Shown: positions 9,801-17,462, counted from the stretch's first letter. The stretch: 33,542 nt of DNA from Flavobacterium sp. MFBS3-15 (GCF_026107645.2 NZ_JAPCHV010000026.1:1-33542); one strand, 5' to 3'. Numbers and translations: made by a program. Notes: generated by a model from the letters alone, not told the origin.

Positions 9801-10057
9801 TGCTTGGTAAAGATGATTTCGGTCGCAACGCTTTCAGCGTGTACCCTAACCCGGTAAGGGATATACTGAACATTTCGTACACTACGGAAATTACCTCGGT
9901 AACAGTACACAACCTTCTTGGCCAGCAGGTATTGGCTAAACAGCCAAATGCTGCAGAAGTGAAAATTGACCTTTCAGGTCTGGCTGATGCTACATACATT
10001 GTAAATGTAACAGCCGGAAATACTGTAAAAACTATTAAAGTAGTTAAAAAGCAGTAG
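3884..10057 (+). CDS. Giant T9SS-secreted multidomain surface protein (2057 aa)
   Basis: This is a predicted secreted or surface-attached adhesin-like protein. A Sec signal peptide lies at residues 1-22 (MRKFTLLVAFMMLFC...SFAQA). Next come a nidogen-like globular region (about 25-243), an Ig-like domain (244-345), an FN3-like domain (346-467), a jelly-roll region (470-665) and another FN3 (666-760). A 170-residue domain is present twice (834-1003 and 1141-1310). Two Ig-like repeats of the WYDEATGG...YYASQT type (about 1510-1662) and three exact-length 77-residue repeats (1663-1893) follow. A last diverged Ig-like domain precedes the type A T9SS sorting domain (YPNPVRDILNISY...VVKKQ, about the last 75 residues). 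No catalytic motif was seen. Repeat Cys residues suggest disulfides. It is a tandem paralogue of the next gene. The adhesin role is inferred, while T9SS export is well supported. Confidence 0.9.
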   Translation: MRKFTLLVAFMMLFCITGSFAQADLYSFAQSNGTYTPLAGGTVIVTSTDGAPSRDSYASGQITMPVPFVFAGTSYTTFYVTSNGQLQLGGTSAPSNSNYRVLSDNTGNNVFLAPFSADLNVGAAGVSAIKWAQEGDEIVIEWVNFRRYNKVETFNFQIRMNTVNRVIRFVYGGNPPFAATTDYQPQVGIKSSTTGYVGLTVPTTGSWDTPTEVRTGITSSSIANFNGPLGFTNGLTYTFTPPPACTGNPVAGTVSTSLNRFVCNSAAPGVITVTGATSTTYDGITYQWQESLNGTDWANVTGGTGATTASYTPPNFAGAVIQYRLKVACSGGGEVYSDVTTINPQAAPTAGATALTVAGTPSAVAISWTNGGGGRRFVIVSNTPITDPSYGAATPAFTTAALFANTGQQMVYDGTGTSVTVTGLTCNTTYYIKVYEYNRCGSAAPYDVYMNAANAAALTITTGPATEANPLPLTVNFTGFTGTNLHTVFPGWYEATIATTAGTAPTNANPVSVIGTTAGWTSATAFGATTARINLYGNTQNAWIISPKINITSNTRLKFKAAVTDWSSSAAGTASADAARMIGTDDKVVVLVSTDGCGAVWTPLYTIDAASAPSLTNQLTDFTVLLNNNGNNYVGQTIQIAFQATDGPTDNTNDYDFHIGNILLEEVPACDIPSVAATTLITKNSATINWNAPLSSSPTGYQYVVSTSNTTPAGAGTDASGFSASISPLTPLTTYYVFVRSVCGSDFSDWSLSGTFTTLCDSPDVTGTTGGSVCGQGTVSLTAAATGTSTQYLWYASENGSTVLGNGATFVTPQITATTTYYVAAVSQGPGLGIVGNATTLTTDIEQPTAFNNRWGSYKHQLIYTAAELTAAGILPGNINSIAFNITSLGDAATNANFTVKLATTTEASFANTTFLAPTFTTVYGPQTYTHTATGWQTINFATPYAWDGTSNIVLEITMSGANSLYNSITYYTETAANTVNWVYSNNSATTGTLSNKRLNIAFGAITATGCSSARVPVIATVTTPPVLTLSSSATAICNGQSALVTVTAGAADYNTYTWEPSTGVTGDATTGWTFNPTVTTTYTLTAMQTAGSMCTTTKTVAVTVNVLPNAVTVTQPAGTLCADTAIALVATGGDNNSTGTVGTATTKTGDIEHPTAFNNRWGSYKHQIIYSAADLAASGLMAGNLTSVSFEVATLGDSANNNNFTVKLATTANATFANNTFLTPVFTTVYGPQTFTHTATGWQTITFATPYAWDGTSNIVMEITMNGANSTNNSQTYFTQTTGNTVNWVTSNNSATTGTLSDKRLNARFTAMVTNPVTWSPATSLFTDAAATVPYVAGANAGTVYVKSATAGTISYTATATTAAGCTATANVNVNVVDCDINWANVQHPANATINTCQDLTVYAQVYKAGITEAAGAGTGISAWIGVSSTNTNPSQWAEADWHLATFNVQSGNNDEYMYTIAGLPAGTYYYASRFRYANGDFFYGGYNAGAWDGTTSVNGVLTINAIAAPTADATLTVCNAGTVADLEATGTAIKWYDEATGGVALEATVALTNGGTYYASQTVDGCESTARTLVTVTINVPAAPTAAATQTFCDAGTVAGLTATGVAGAAISWYDEATGGVALDGTTALTNGGTYYASQTVTGCESIARTLVTVTISTVSAPVTVLTQPTCTEPTGSIAITSPVGADYTYSVDGTNFQVATSFDGLAPGVYTVTAKNTTGCIATAQATIDTAPVVPDAPVTVVTQPTCTEPTGSIGITSPVGAGYTYSVDGTTFQASTSFDGLAPGVYTVTVQNTTGCVSTAQVTIDIAPVVPDAPVTTLTQPTCAVATGTIEVTSPLADAYTYSIDGTTFGPSSIFENVAPGTYTVTVQSPQGCTSTATVVINDAPAVPDAPAGDETQTITAGTAEEATIEDIVVTADGTVTWYPTAEDAMSGTNAIEAGTQLTNGSTYYGTQTVGECTSAYIAVLVDLVLGKDDFGRNAFSVYPNPVRDILNISYTTEITSVTVHNLLGQQVLAKQPNAAEVKIDLSGLADATYIVNVTAGNTVKTIKVVKKQ
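6383..6892 (+). repeat. Internal 170-codon domain duplication, copy A
   Basis: It encodes residues 834-1003, including FNNRWGSYKHQ, FTTVYGPQT, GWQTINFATPYAWDGTSN and NSATTGTL. Copy B lies exactly 921 bp (307 codons) downstream with long stretches of near-identical DNA, which indicates a fairly recent duplication. A diverged relative of the same domain forms the N-terminus of the next protein (FTTPFAYNGTSN). Confidence 0.85.
7304..7813 (+). repeat. Internal 170-codon domain duplication, copy B
   Basis: It encodes residues 1141-1310 and aligns with copy A without gaps at an offset of 921 bp. Shared blocks include FNNRWGSYKHQ and YAWDGTSNIV. Confidence 0.85.
8411..8869 (+). repeat. Two tandem Ig-like domain repeats
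   Basis: Units at 8411-8635 (75 codons) and 8636-8869 (78 codons) encode the pattern C.AGTV..L.ATG...WYDEATGG...L.NGGTYYASQTV.GCES. The same unit occurs six times in the neighbouring 1775-aa gene. Each unit carries two conserved Cys, which could pair. Confidence 0.85.
8870..9562 (+). repeat. Three tandem 231-bp (77-aa) repeats
   Basis: Units 8870-9100, 9101-9331 and 9332-9562 are each exactly 231 bp. They encode AP(V)T..TQPTC..(P/A)TG.I.(I/V)TSP...YTYS(V/I)DGT.F......F(D/E).(L/V)APG.YTVT followed by a GC. The first two are very similar and the third is diverged. They resemble the repeat class of SprB-type gliding adhesins, which is an assignment by memory of the motif. Confidence 0.85.
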
Positions 10058-10086
10058 TCGCTCACTGAGCAATATGGTAATAATGA

Positions 10087-10114
10087 AGCCGCCCTTTGGG
10101 GCGGCTTTTTTTTT
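10087..10114 (+). terminator. Intrinsic terminator after the 2057-aa gene
   Basis: An 8-bp GC-rich stem AGCCGCCC (10087-10094)/GGGCGGCT (10099-10106) with loop TTTG is followed by a run of nine T. Confidence 0.9.
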
Positions 10115-10399
10115 ATTTTTGAAATTGCTTTTTTTAACATAAAATTTACACATTGGCTACAACTGGCACAATATCTCTTACAATTATTTATTATTTAGAT
10201 TGGTTATAAATTTATCAAACGACAATTTCATTGATTAATCCTTAAAAAAGATATGCTCATATTCGATTTCGTTAATAAATATTCAATGAATGTTTTGATG
10301 TGTTTCCTTATATTTAAAAATTAAATAAATTCCCTATATTTTTGCTGATTTTAAGATTATTGGTTAATTTTATTAACAATAATTTATAATTTTTATTAA
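10115..10399. other. AT-rich intergenic leader of the second giant gene
   Basis: No gene, RNA or repeat was recognised. TATTTTTG at 10337-10344 fits a -7 box but has no TTG at the right distance. The leader just before the ATG is nearly pure A/T and resembles the leader of the preceding paralogue. Confidence 0.5.
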
Positions 10400-13300
10400 A
10401 TGAAAAACACTACTATTTTTAAAACCTCAAATTCTGGGAAAAATTTGAGGTTTTGGCATTTCTGCCTGGTGCTTTATGCCTTGTTTTCGGTCACGGCCGG
10501 GCAGGGGCAAACCGGTACAGTGGAAATCGGTTCGGGCACTACGTCCAACTCTTATTTAATGCCGGCGTATACCAACTACGGGTATAATTACACGCAGCAA
10601 ATTGTAAAAGCCAGCGAATACTCAGCATCAGGCGGGGTAGCAGGTAACATTACGAAAATAAGGTTTTATGTAGGCACGCTTGCAACGCCGGTGGCAAACT
10701 GGAACAGCTGGACGGTGTATGTAGGCCATACGGCAAAAAACTCTTTTGCTTCTACTACCGATTGGGAGCCTGTCGCAAACCTTACCCAGGTTTTTAGCGG
10801 GACTATAACCCCGGTTGGTTCGAGCTGGATGGAAATCACCTTTACCACTCCGTTTGCCTACAACGGCACAAGCAACCTTATTGTTGCGGTTGACGAGAAC
10901 TCGGCTAACTGGTCTACCGGGGATACGTACTGGGGATCTTACACAGGCTCCACCGATACTGCAATATATTATAGGAACGACACTACAAATCCGAACCCGG
11001 CAACCCCTCCGACAGCAACCGGAAGGACAAACCTGCTTGCAAGGATCCAATTCTTTGGAGCAGTTGCGCCATGCCTTGCCCCAACCGGGGTTAATATACC
11101 TACGGTGACCACAACCGGGGCTACGATAGGGTGGGCTGCATCGGCATCCGCTCCTTCTGCCGGCTACGAGTACTACTACTCGGCATCATCAACAGCGCCG
11201 ACGTCTGGTACAACACCATCAGGCAGTGTAGGTGCAGGAGTCCTTACAGCGCCAATTTCAGGGTTGACTCCCAATACGCCATATTATGTATGGGTGAGGG
11301 GCAACTGCGGTACTGATGGGGTATCAGCATGGACAGCTGTGGCGGGCTTTACTACAGCCTGTGATCCGCAGGACATTCCGTATACACAGGATTTTGAATC
11401 GGTTACTACACCGGCGCTCCCGGCTTGTACCTCCGTTCAGGCCATTTCCGGAAATGCATGGGCCACTAACAGCCCTGCGGCTTATGGCTTTACAAATAAA
11501 GCATTAAGGTATGCTTATAGCACTTCTGCTGCGGCCAACTCATGGTTCTTTACCAAAGGGCTTAACCTTACGGCTGGCACTTCGTACAGGATTACTTATA
11601 AGTACGGTAGTGCAGGATTTACTGAAAAAATGAAGGTAATGTATGGTACAGCTCCTTCGGCAGCGTCAATGACCCTGCCTATTGCAGACCATACAAGTTT
11701 TTCTACAAGCCCTCTGAATAATACGGTAGATTTTACCCCTGCAGCTTCGGGCGTGTATTATTTCGGATTCCATGCCTATTCTGCCGCTAACCAGTTTTGG
11801 ATATTCCTTGATGACATAAACATCACTGTATCTCCAACTTGTTTTTCTCCAACGGCACTTACAAGCGCAGTTGTTTCTACAACTTCAGGAACGGTATCGT
11901 GGACAGCGCCAACACCGGCTCCTGCAAACGGCTATGAGTATTATACCAGTACAACCAATACGGCTCCTACCGCAGGTACAACCGCATCAGGAACTGTGGG
12001 TGCAGGTGTTACAACCGCAACCCTTGGAAGCCTTGCGCCAAATACAACAAACTATGTTTGGGTACGGTCGGTATGCTCAGGTTCTGATAAGAGTGCATGG
12101 TCAGGCCCTACAAGCTTCTATACCGGCTACTGTACCCCGGCGCCCACAAGCGTAGATGGTACAGGTATAACCAACGTTACCATTGGCGGTGTTAACAACG
12201 CTACCGCGGGCGAAGCCGGAAATTATGGCAACTATTCTGCCATGGTGGCTAATGGCAACATTGGCTCAACGGTTAACTTCAGCATTACCTTCAATACCTG
12301 TGCGGGGACTACCTGTTATACTTATGGTACGAAGATTTGGGTAGACTGGAATAATGACCTTGATTTTACGGATGCTGGCGAATTGGTATACACCGGCCTT
12401 TCAGGAAATGTAACCCCTATTATACTTAGCGGTTCATTCACAATTCCTGCTAATGCATCGCTTGCAGGCAATCACAGGATGAGGATAGGTGCTACTGATA
12501 CAGATTCTGGCCCTTCTGGCCCTTGCTACGCAGACACCTACGGATCTTTTGAAGATTATACGTTAAATGCGGTACTTCCTCCGGCTCCTGTAGTTACTTC
12601 ATTCACGCCTGCTACTGCATGCGCGGCTGTGTCAGACCTTATAATCACAGGTACAGATCTTGGCAATGCTACTGTAACGGTAGGAGGAACGCCGGTAACT
12701 GTTACTCCTACTACCAGTACTACGCAAATTGTAGCTGTGGTTCCGGCCGGAGTTTCAGGTGTAGTGGCAGTAACAACGGTTTCAGGTACATTTACTACAG
12801 TAAATACATTTACAGTTACAGCGCCAACAGCTATTACGCTTAGTGCTGCTTCCGATACAGTTTGTGCAGGCCAGGCCAGCGATGTGGTTACGATTACCGC
12901 GGGTGCATCGGCATTCGATACCTTCGAATGGTCGCCGCTTGCAGGTGTTTCAGGAAATGCCACAACAGGATTCACATTCAGCCCTGCTGCAACTACAACT
13001 TATACGCTGACAGCATCTAATACAGTTTCAGGATGTGTAACAACTACAACCTTTACAGTAAACGTGAATGTATTGCCATCGGCCCTTGTGCTTCCAGATG
13101 CGGCTTCGGTTTGCGAAGGCGGCTCGGCGGTAGCAATTGCTGCTACAGGCGGTACAACTGTTGCAACAATACTTAGCGAGAACTTTAATGCTGCTACCAA
13201 TAACTGGACAACGGTAAACAACTCTACAGGCGGTACTGTTGCTAATGCTGCATGGACACTTCGCCCTAATGGTTACACCATTCCGGGATATAATCCGGTT

Positions 13301-15727
13301 GAAAGCAACGACGATACACAGTTCTACCTTTCAAACAGTGACTCACAGGGTAACGGAAGCACAACTTCGGTAATTTTGAGGTCTCCTTCTTTTAGTACTG
13401 TAGGATATGCTTCTGCAACAGTAGCATTCCATCATTTCTACCAGCAATGGCAAACTTCTACCGCTAAGGTTGAAGCTTCTACTGACGGTACAACCTGGAC
13501 AACCCTTCAGACATATAGCGCCAATACCGGCGGGTATACTGCATTTGCAGCCGGTAACGTACCGCTTACGGCTCCGTTCCTTAATCAGCCTGTAGTATAT
13601 ATCAGGTTTAAGTTTGATGCCGCGTGGGGTTACTTCTGGGCTATAGATAACGTAAGCATTTCAGGCCAGCAGGGTGCCGATATTACCTGGGCGCCACAGG
13701 CAGGCCTTTATACAGATGCTGCGGCTACCATGGCATATACAGGACAGCCAATGGCTACCGTATATGCCAGGCCGACAGCAACTACAACCTATACTGCTAC
13801 GGCAACCAACCCATTTGGCTGCTCAATTTCAGATACGGTAGAAGTAACACACATCAGCACGCCGGCTCCAGCTGCCAATGCAGCACAGTCCGTATGTAGC
13901 GGTGCTACTATAACGGGCCTTGTTGCTACAGGTACAGCCATCAAGTGGTATGCTGCCGCGACGGGAGGTACACAGCTTGCCGGTACTACGGCACTTGTAA
14001 ATGGTACTACTTACTATGCTTCGCAAACTGCTAACGGGTGCGAAAGCGTAATGAGGACACCTGTAACTGTTACTGTAAACGTTACTGCAGCCCCTACGGT
14101 GGCTAACGATATCCAGTCATTCTGCAACGCAGGCACGGTATCGCAGCTTGTGGCTACAGGTACAAACGTACAGTGGTATGCTGCCGCTACGGGCGGAACA
14201 GCTCTTGCAGGTACAACGGCATTCCCTACAGGGACTACCGTTTACTACGCATCACAAACGCTTAACGGATGCGAAAGCCCGTCAAGGACAGCAGTGGCTG
14301 TTGTGGTAAATGTTACTGCCGCGCCAAGTGCTGCAGCTACACAAACATTCTGTAACTCAGGTACAGTAGCCGGGCTTATGGCTTCTGGTACAGGAGTTCA
14401 ATGGTATGCCGATGCTACAGGCGGAACTGCCCTTGCAGGTACTACTGCCCTTATTGACGGTGGTATGTACTATGCATCGCAAACGGTTGGCGGATGCGAA
14501 AGTGCAACAAGGACTATGGTAACTGTAGACTTTACTACGCCTGCCGCTCCGGATGCCGCTGCTACGCAAACATTCTGTAACTCGGCTACAGTTGCCGACC
14601 TTGATGCTGCAGGCGAGATTACATGGTATGCTGCCGAAACAGGCGGAAATGCACTTGCTTCATCTGAGGCGCTTACCAATGGTGGGGTATACTATGCCTC
14701 TCAATGGGTAGAAGGATGCGAAAGCATGGCAAGGACAATGGTAACGGTAACGCTTACCACTCCTGCTGCGCCGGACGCTGCTGCTACACAAACATTCTGT
14801 AACGGTGCCACTGTAGCAGACCTTACTGCGACAGGAACTGCCGGTGCCGATATTACATGGTATGCTTCTGCTACCGGCGGATCTGCACTATCGTCTTCAA
14901 CAGCGCTTACAAACGGAGGCATGTACTATGCTTCTCAAACCGTTGTTGGCTGCGAAAGCGCAACAAGGGCTATGGTTACTGTAGCATTCAACGCTACTGT
15001 TGCTCCGGTGGCTATGCCGCTGCAATCCTTCTGTAACAGCGCTACTGTGGCCGACCTTATGGCTACAGGCGATGGCATCCAGTGGTATGCTGCAGCAACC
15101 GGTGGAACTGCTCTTGATGCAGGTGCCGAGCTTAACGGTGGAATGCTGTACTATGCTTCACAGACAATTGATGGCTGCGAAAGTATGCAGAGGGCAACTG
15201 TAGTGGTTTCGATCACAACGGTTGATGACCTTACCGGAGAGTCGCAACAGTCATTTAGTGCCGGTGTTGCCGGTGAGGTAACTTTGGAAGACCTTGTTGT
15301 AGATGGCTATCAGGGATATGTAACATGGTATGCCACTGAAGAAGAAGCACTGAACGGAGGCACACCGCTTCCTGCAGGTACAGAGCTTGAAACAGGAGCT
15401 ACATACTATGGAATTCAGACAATTGGGCAGTGTTCCAGTGAAGGTGCCTTCTCAGTTACTGTAGAGGTAACTTTGGACGGAGCGCATTTTGATACTGCTG
15501 CTTTCCAATATCACCCGAACCCGGTAAAAGACATGCTTAATGTTTCTTACTCTTCGGATATCACATCGATAGCAGTATTCAACATGCTTGGCCAGCAGGT
15601 AATTTCTGTAAAACCTGCTGCTTCACAAACTAAAGTTGACATGTCAGGCCTTGCTGACGGCACTTATGTAATGAAAGTTACAGCAGGAGAAGCCGTGAAA
15701 ACCATCAAGGTGGTGAAAAAACAATAA
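10400..15727 (+). CDS. Giant T9SS-secreted multidomain surface protein (1775 aa)
   Basis: This is the tandem paralogue of the upstream protein. The N-terminal signal sequence is unusually long, with a hydrophobic stretch near residues 17-34 (FWHFCLVLYALFSVTAG). The first domain (about 40-215) is related to the duplicated domain of the neighbour. Then come FN3 (about 222-320), a jelly-roll region (about 324-477, IPYTQDFES...FLDDINITV), FN3 (480-575), a GEVED-like domain (about 600-725, WVDWNNDLDFTDAGE), an IPT/TIG-like domain (726-807), a PKD/Ig-like domain (807-890) and a second jelly-roll (920-1090). Six tandem Ig-like repeats (1156-1609), a diverged one, and a type A T9SS sorting domain (about 1702-1775, YHPNPVKDMLN...VVKKQ) complete it. 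No enzyme motif was seen. A surface adhesin or matrix role is inferred. The only alternative in-frame start near the signal is the TTG at codon 16. Confidence 0.9.
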   Translation: MKNTTIFKTSNSGKNLRFWHFCLVLYALFSVTAGQGQTGTVEIGSGTTSNSYLMPAYTNYGYNYTQQIVKASEYSASGGVAGNITKIRFYVGTLATPVANWNSWTVYVGHTAKNSFASTTDWEPVANLTQVFSGTITPVGSSWMEITFTTPFAYNGTSNLIVAVDENSANWSTGDTYWGSYTGSTDTAIYYRNDTTNPNPATPPTATGRTNLLARIQFFGAVAPCLAPTGVNIPTVTTTGATIGWAASASAPSAGYEYYYSASSTAPTSGTTPSGSVGAGVLTAPISGLTPNTPYYVWVRGNCGTDGVSAWTAVAGFTTACDPQDIPYTQDFESVTTPALPACTSVQAISGNAWATNSPAAYGFTNKALRYAYSTSAAANSWFFTKGLNLTAGTSYRITYKYGSAGFTEKMKVMYGTAPSAASMTLPIADHTSFSTSPLNNTVDFTPAASGVYYFGFHAYSAANQFWIFLDDINITVSPTCFSPTALTSAVVSTTSGTVSWTAPTPAPANGYEYYTSTTNTAPTAGTTASGTVGAGVTTATLGSLAPNTTNYVWVRSVCSGSDKSAWSGPTSFYTGYCTPAPTSVDGTGITNVTIGGVNNATAGEAGNYGNYSAMVANGNIGSTVNFSITFNTCAGTTCYTYGTKIWVDWNNDLDFTDAGELVYTGLSGNVTPIILSGSFTIPANASLAGNHRMRIGATDTDSGPSGPCYADTYGSFEDYTLNAVLPPAPVVTSFTPATACAAVSDLIITGTDLGNATVTVGGTPVTVTPTTSTTQIVAVVPAGVSGVVAVTTVSGTFTTVNTFTVTAPTAITLSAASDTVCAGQASDVVTITAGASAFDTFEWSPLAGVSGNATTGFTFSPAATTTYTLTASNTVSGCVTTTTFTVNVNVLPSALVLPDAASVCEGGSAVAIAATGGTTVATILSENFNAATNNWTTVNNSTGGTVANAAWTLRPNGYTIPGYNPVESNDDTQFYLSNSDSQGNGSTTSVILRSPSFSTVGYASATVAFHHFYQQWQTSTAKVEASTDGTTWTTLQTYSANTGGYTAFAAGNVPLTAPFLNQPVVYIRFKFDAAWGYFWAIDNVSISGQQGADITWAPQAGLYTDAAATMAYTGQPMATVYARPTATTTYTATATNPFGCSISDTVEVTHISTPAPAANAAQSVCSGATITGLVATGTAIKWYAAATGGTQLAGTTALVNGTTYYASQTANGCESVMRTPVTVTVNVTAAPTVANDIQSFCNAGTVSQLVATGTNVQWYAAATGGTALAGTTAFPTGTTVYYASQTLNGCESPSRTAVAVVVNVTAAPSAAATQTFCNSGTVAGLMASGTGVQWYADATGGTALAGTTALIDGGMYYASQTVGGCESATRTMVTVDFTTPAAPDAAATQTFCNSATVADLDAAGEITWYAAETGGNALASSEALTNGGVYYASQWVEGCESMARTMVTVTLTTPAAPDAAATQTFCNGATVADLTATGTAGADITWYASATGGSALSSSTALTNGGMYYASQTVVGCESATRAMVTVAFNATVAPVAMPLQSFCNSATVADLMATGDGIQWYAAATGGTALDAGAELNGGMLYYASQTIDGCESMQRATVVVSITTVDDLTGESQQSFSAGVAGEVTLEDLVVDGYQGYVTWYATEEEALNGGTPLPAGTELETGATYYGIQTIGQCSSEGAFSVTVEVTLDGAHFDTAAFQYHPNPVKDMLNVSYSSDITSIAVFNMLGQQVISVKPAASQTKVDMSGLADGTYVMKVTAGEAVKTIKVVKKQ
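10421..10454 (+). promoter_or_regulatory. Hairpin within the first codons of the 1775-aa gene
   Basis: A perfect 13-bp inverted repeat AAAACCTCAAATT (10421-10433)/AATTTGAGGTTTT (10442-10454) with an 8-nt loop begins 21 nt after the ATG. It encodes residues 8-18, just before the hydrophobic core of the signal peptide. In the mRNA it could restrict early elongation or initiation. Function is unproven. Confidence 0.5.
13865..15226 (+). repeat. Six tandem Ig-like domain repeats
   Basis: Units begin at 13865, 14090, 14321, 14546, 14768 and 15002, with lengths of 74-78 codons. Each contains QSFCN or a variant, A.V..L.A.G, WYA.ATGG.AL, YYASQT and a GCES motif. The same domain family occurs in the upstream protein. 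Confidence 0.9.
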
Positions 15728-15762
15728 GTAAGGGTCTTTTCTTTCCCAACAGATCCGGTTCT

Positions 15763-15792
15763 AAAGCCGCTGCGTTTGCAGCGGCTTTTTTT
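15763..15792 (+). terminator. Intrinsic terminator after the 1775-aa gene
   Basis: An 11-bp stem AAAGCCGCTGC (15763-15773)/GCAGCGGCTTT (15778-15788) with a 4-nt loop is followed by a T run. Confidence 0.92.
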
Positions 15793-15845
15793 GTTTCTTT
15801 TATAAGAGCTATTCGTTTTCATAGGTTTTTTATGTGTAAAAGGAG

Positions 15846-15853
15846 TAACTTTG
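15846..15853 (+). promoter_or_regulatory. Possible -7 box for the glycosyltransferase-coaE unit
   Basis: TAACTTTG matches TAnnTTTG and lies 17 bp before the ATG at 15871. No convincing TTG is found at the -33 distance. Confidence 0.4.
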
Positions 15854-15870
15854 TTAAAAATTCCGAATAA

Positions 15871-16869
15871 ATGTTTTTTTCGCTGATAATACCGGTTTTC
15901 AACAGGCCCGACGAGATTGAGGAATTGCTTGAAAGCCTTACTTTGCAAACCTGTGTGCAGGATTACGAGATCGTAATCATTGAAGACGGATCGTCTGTAA
16001 CCTGCAGCGATGTGGTATATAAGTATAACGAAAGGCTCAACATATCCTACTATTATAAAGAAAATTCCGGGCCTGGCGACTCACGCAATTATGGCATGGG
16101 TAAGGCCAAAGGGGATTATTTCATCATTCTCGATTCCGATTGCATCATACCGCCCGTTTACCTTGCCAATGTGGCAAAAAGCCTTGAAGCGGATTATGTG
16201 GACTGCTTTGGCGGGCCCGATGCGGCGCTGGATTCGTTTAGCAAGGTGCAAAAAGCCATCAATTTTACCATGACCTCTTTCCTTACTACGGGAGGGATCA
16301 GGGGTAAATCGGAAAAGATAGAAAAATTCCAGCCGCGCAGCTTTAATATGGGGCTTTCCAAAACAGCTTTTGAAGCCTCGGGAGGTTTTGGCGACATCCA
16401 TCCGGGGGAAGACCCGGACCTTTCCATAAGGCTATGGAAGTTGGGCTACCGCACCCGTCTTTTTACCGATTGTTATGTATACCACAAAAGGAGGATCGAC
16501 TGGGAAAAGTTCAATAAGCAGGTCAGCAAATTTGGCAAAGTACGGCCCATCCTGGATCTTTGGCATCCCGAATACAAGAAGCTTACCTTTCTTTTTCCGT
16601 CGCTTTTTATTATCGGATTTATTTTTTCTCTTGTATTAATGTTAATTAATATAAAACTTTTCCTATACATTTATATATTGTATGCTGTTTTGGTTTTAAT
16701 AGCCTCGGCAGTAGCCAATAACAGCCTGCACATTGGTTTTTTGTCTGTAGTTGCACTGGCAATACAATTTTACGGCTACGGAACCGGCTATATCCAATCA
16801 TTTGTAAAAATACATTTGCTCCGGCAGAAGCCACAGGAGGCCTTTCCGGAATTATTCTTTAAGAAGTAA
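15871..16869 (+). CDS. Family 2 glycosyltransferase, membrane-associated
   Basis: This GT-A fold glycosyltransferase transfers sugar from a nucleotide-sugar donor to a surface glycan or lipid acceptor that cannot be identified. The N-terminal half has the GT2 pattern: FSLIIPVFNRPDEIEELLESL, acidic D39 (IIEDGSS), the DxD motif D88-S-D90 (FIILDSDC) and a GEDPDLSIRLWKLGYR segment (E180-D181) that supplies the probable catalytic base. Three hydrophobic segments follow (about 238-260, 262-283, 287-305), then a basic tail. The coaE start codon lies 2 bp after its stop, so the two genes are almost surely co-transcribed. Confidence 0.9.
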   Translation: MFFSLIIPVFNRPDEIEELLESLTLQTCVQDYEIVIIEDGSSVTCSDVVYKYNERLNISYYYKENSGPGDSRNYGMGKAKGDYFIILDSDCIIPPVYLANVAKSLEADYVDCFGGPDAALDSFSKVQKAINFTMTSFLTTGGIRGKSEKIEKFQPRSFNMGLSKTAFEASGGFGDIHPGEDPDLSIRLWKLGYRTRLFTDCYVYHKRRIDWEKFNKQVSKFGKVRPILDLWHPEYKKLTFLFPSLFIIGFIFSLVLMLINIKLFLYIYILYAVLVLIASAVANNSLHIGFLSVVALAIQFYGYGTGYIQSFVKIHLLRQKPQEAFPELFFKK

Positions 16870-16871
16870 GA

Positions 16872-17462
16872 ATGACAAAGATTATAGGCTTAACGGGAGG
16901 CATTGGCAGCGGAAAGACTACCATTGCGGGATATTTTGCATTCTGGGGGGTACCGGTATATTATGCTGATGATGAGGCAAAAAAAATACTGTATCGGCCC
17001 GATTCTTGCAGTGAAGTGCTGGATGCTTTAGGCGAAGCAGCCTTTACAGACGGCCTTCCCGACAGGCAGAAAATCGCATCCATCGTATTTAATGATCCTG
17101 CGAAGCTGGCGAAGCTGAACAGCATTATCCATCCTAAGGTGAAGCAGCATTTTATCGACTGGGTAGCAGCAAATAATGATGCGCCTGTTGTGATAAAGGA
17201 AGCTGCCATACTGTTTGAGAGCGGCAGTTATAAAGACTGCGACGCGGTAATACTGGTCACTGCCCCGCGTGAAGAAAGGATACGCAGGGTAATGCTGCGC
17301 GACAGCACCACGCGCGAAAAAGTGCTGCAACGTATGGACAACCAGTGGGATGATGAAAAAAAGGCAGCCATGAGCAATTATATTATAGAAAACAACACCC
17401 CGGAAAAAGCTAAAGAAAATGCATTATCCGTATATAAAATTATAACAAGTAACGTGCTTTAA
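16872..17462 (+). CDS. coaE: Dephospho-CoA kinase
   Basis: CoaE phosphorylates the 3'-hydroxyl of dephospho-CoA with ATP, the last step of coenzyme A synthesis. At 196 aa it has the normal length. The P-loop GGIGSGKT is at residues 9-16, the YYADDEAKKIL acidic segment at 30-40, and the LID-like region (TAPREERIRRVMLRD) about residues 130-150. It follows the glycosyltransferase gene with a 2-bp gap. No functional link between the two is evident beyond shared transcription. Confidence 0.97.
   Translation: MTKIIGLTGGIGSGKTTIAGYFAFWGVPVYYADDEAKKILYRPDSCSEVLDALGEAAFTDGLPDRQKIASIVFNDPAKLAKLNSIIHPKVKQHFIDWVAANNDAPVVIKEAAILFESGSYKDCDAVILVTAPREERIRRVMLRDSTTREKVLQRMDNQWDDEKKAAMSNYIIENNTPEKAKENALSVYKIITSNVL

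Noticed and set aside
10115..10399. tRNA or structured RNA in the gap between the giant genes
   Set aside because: No cloverleaf, T-loop or other conserved RNA signature was found; the region is simply AT-rich.
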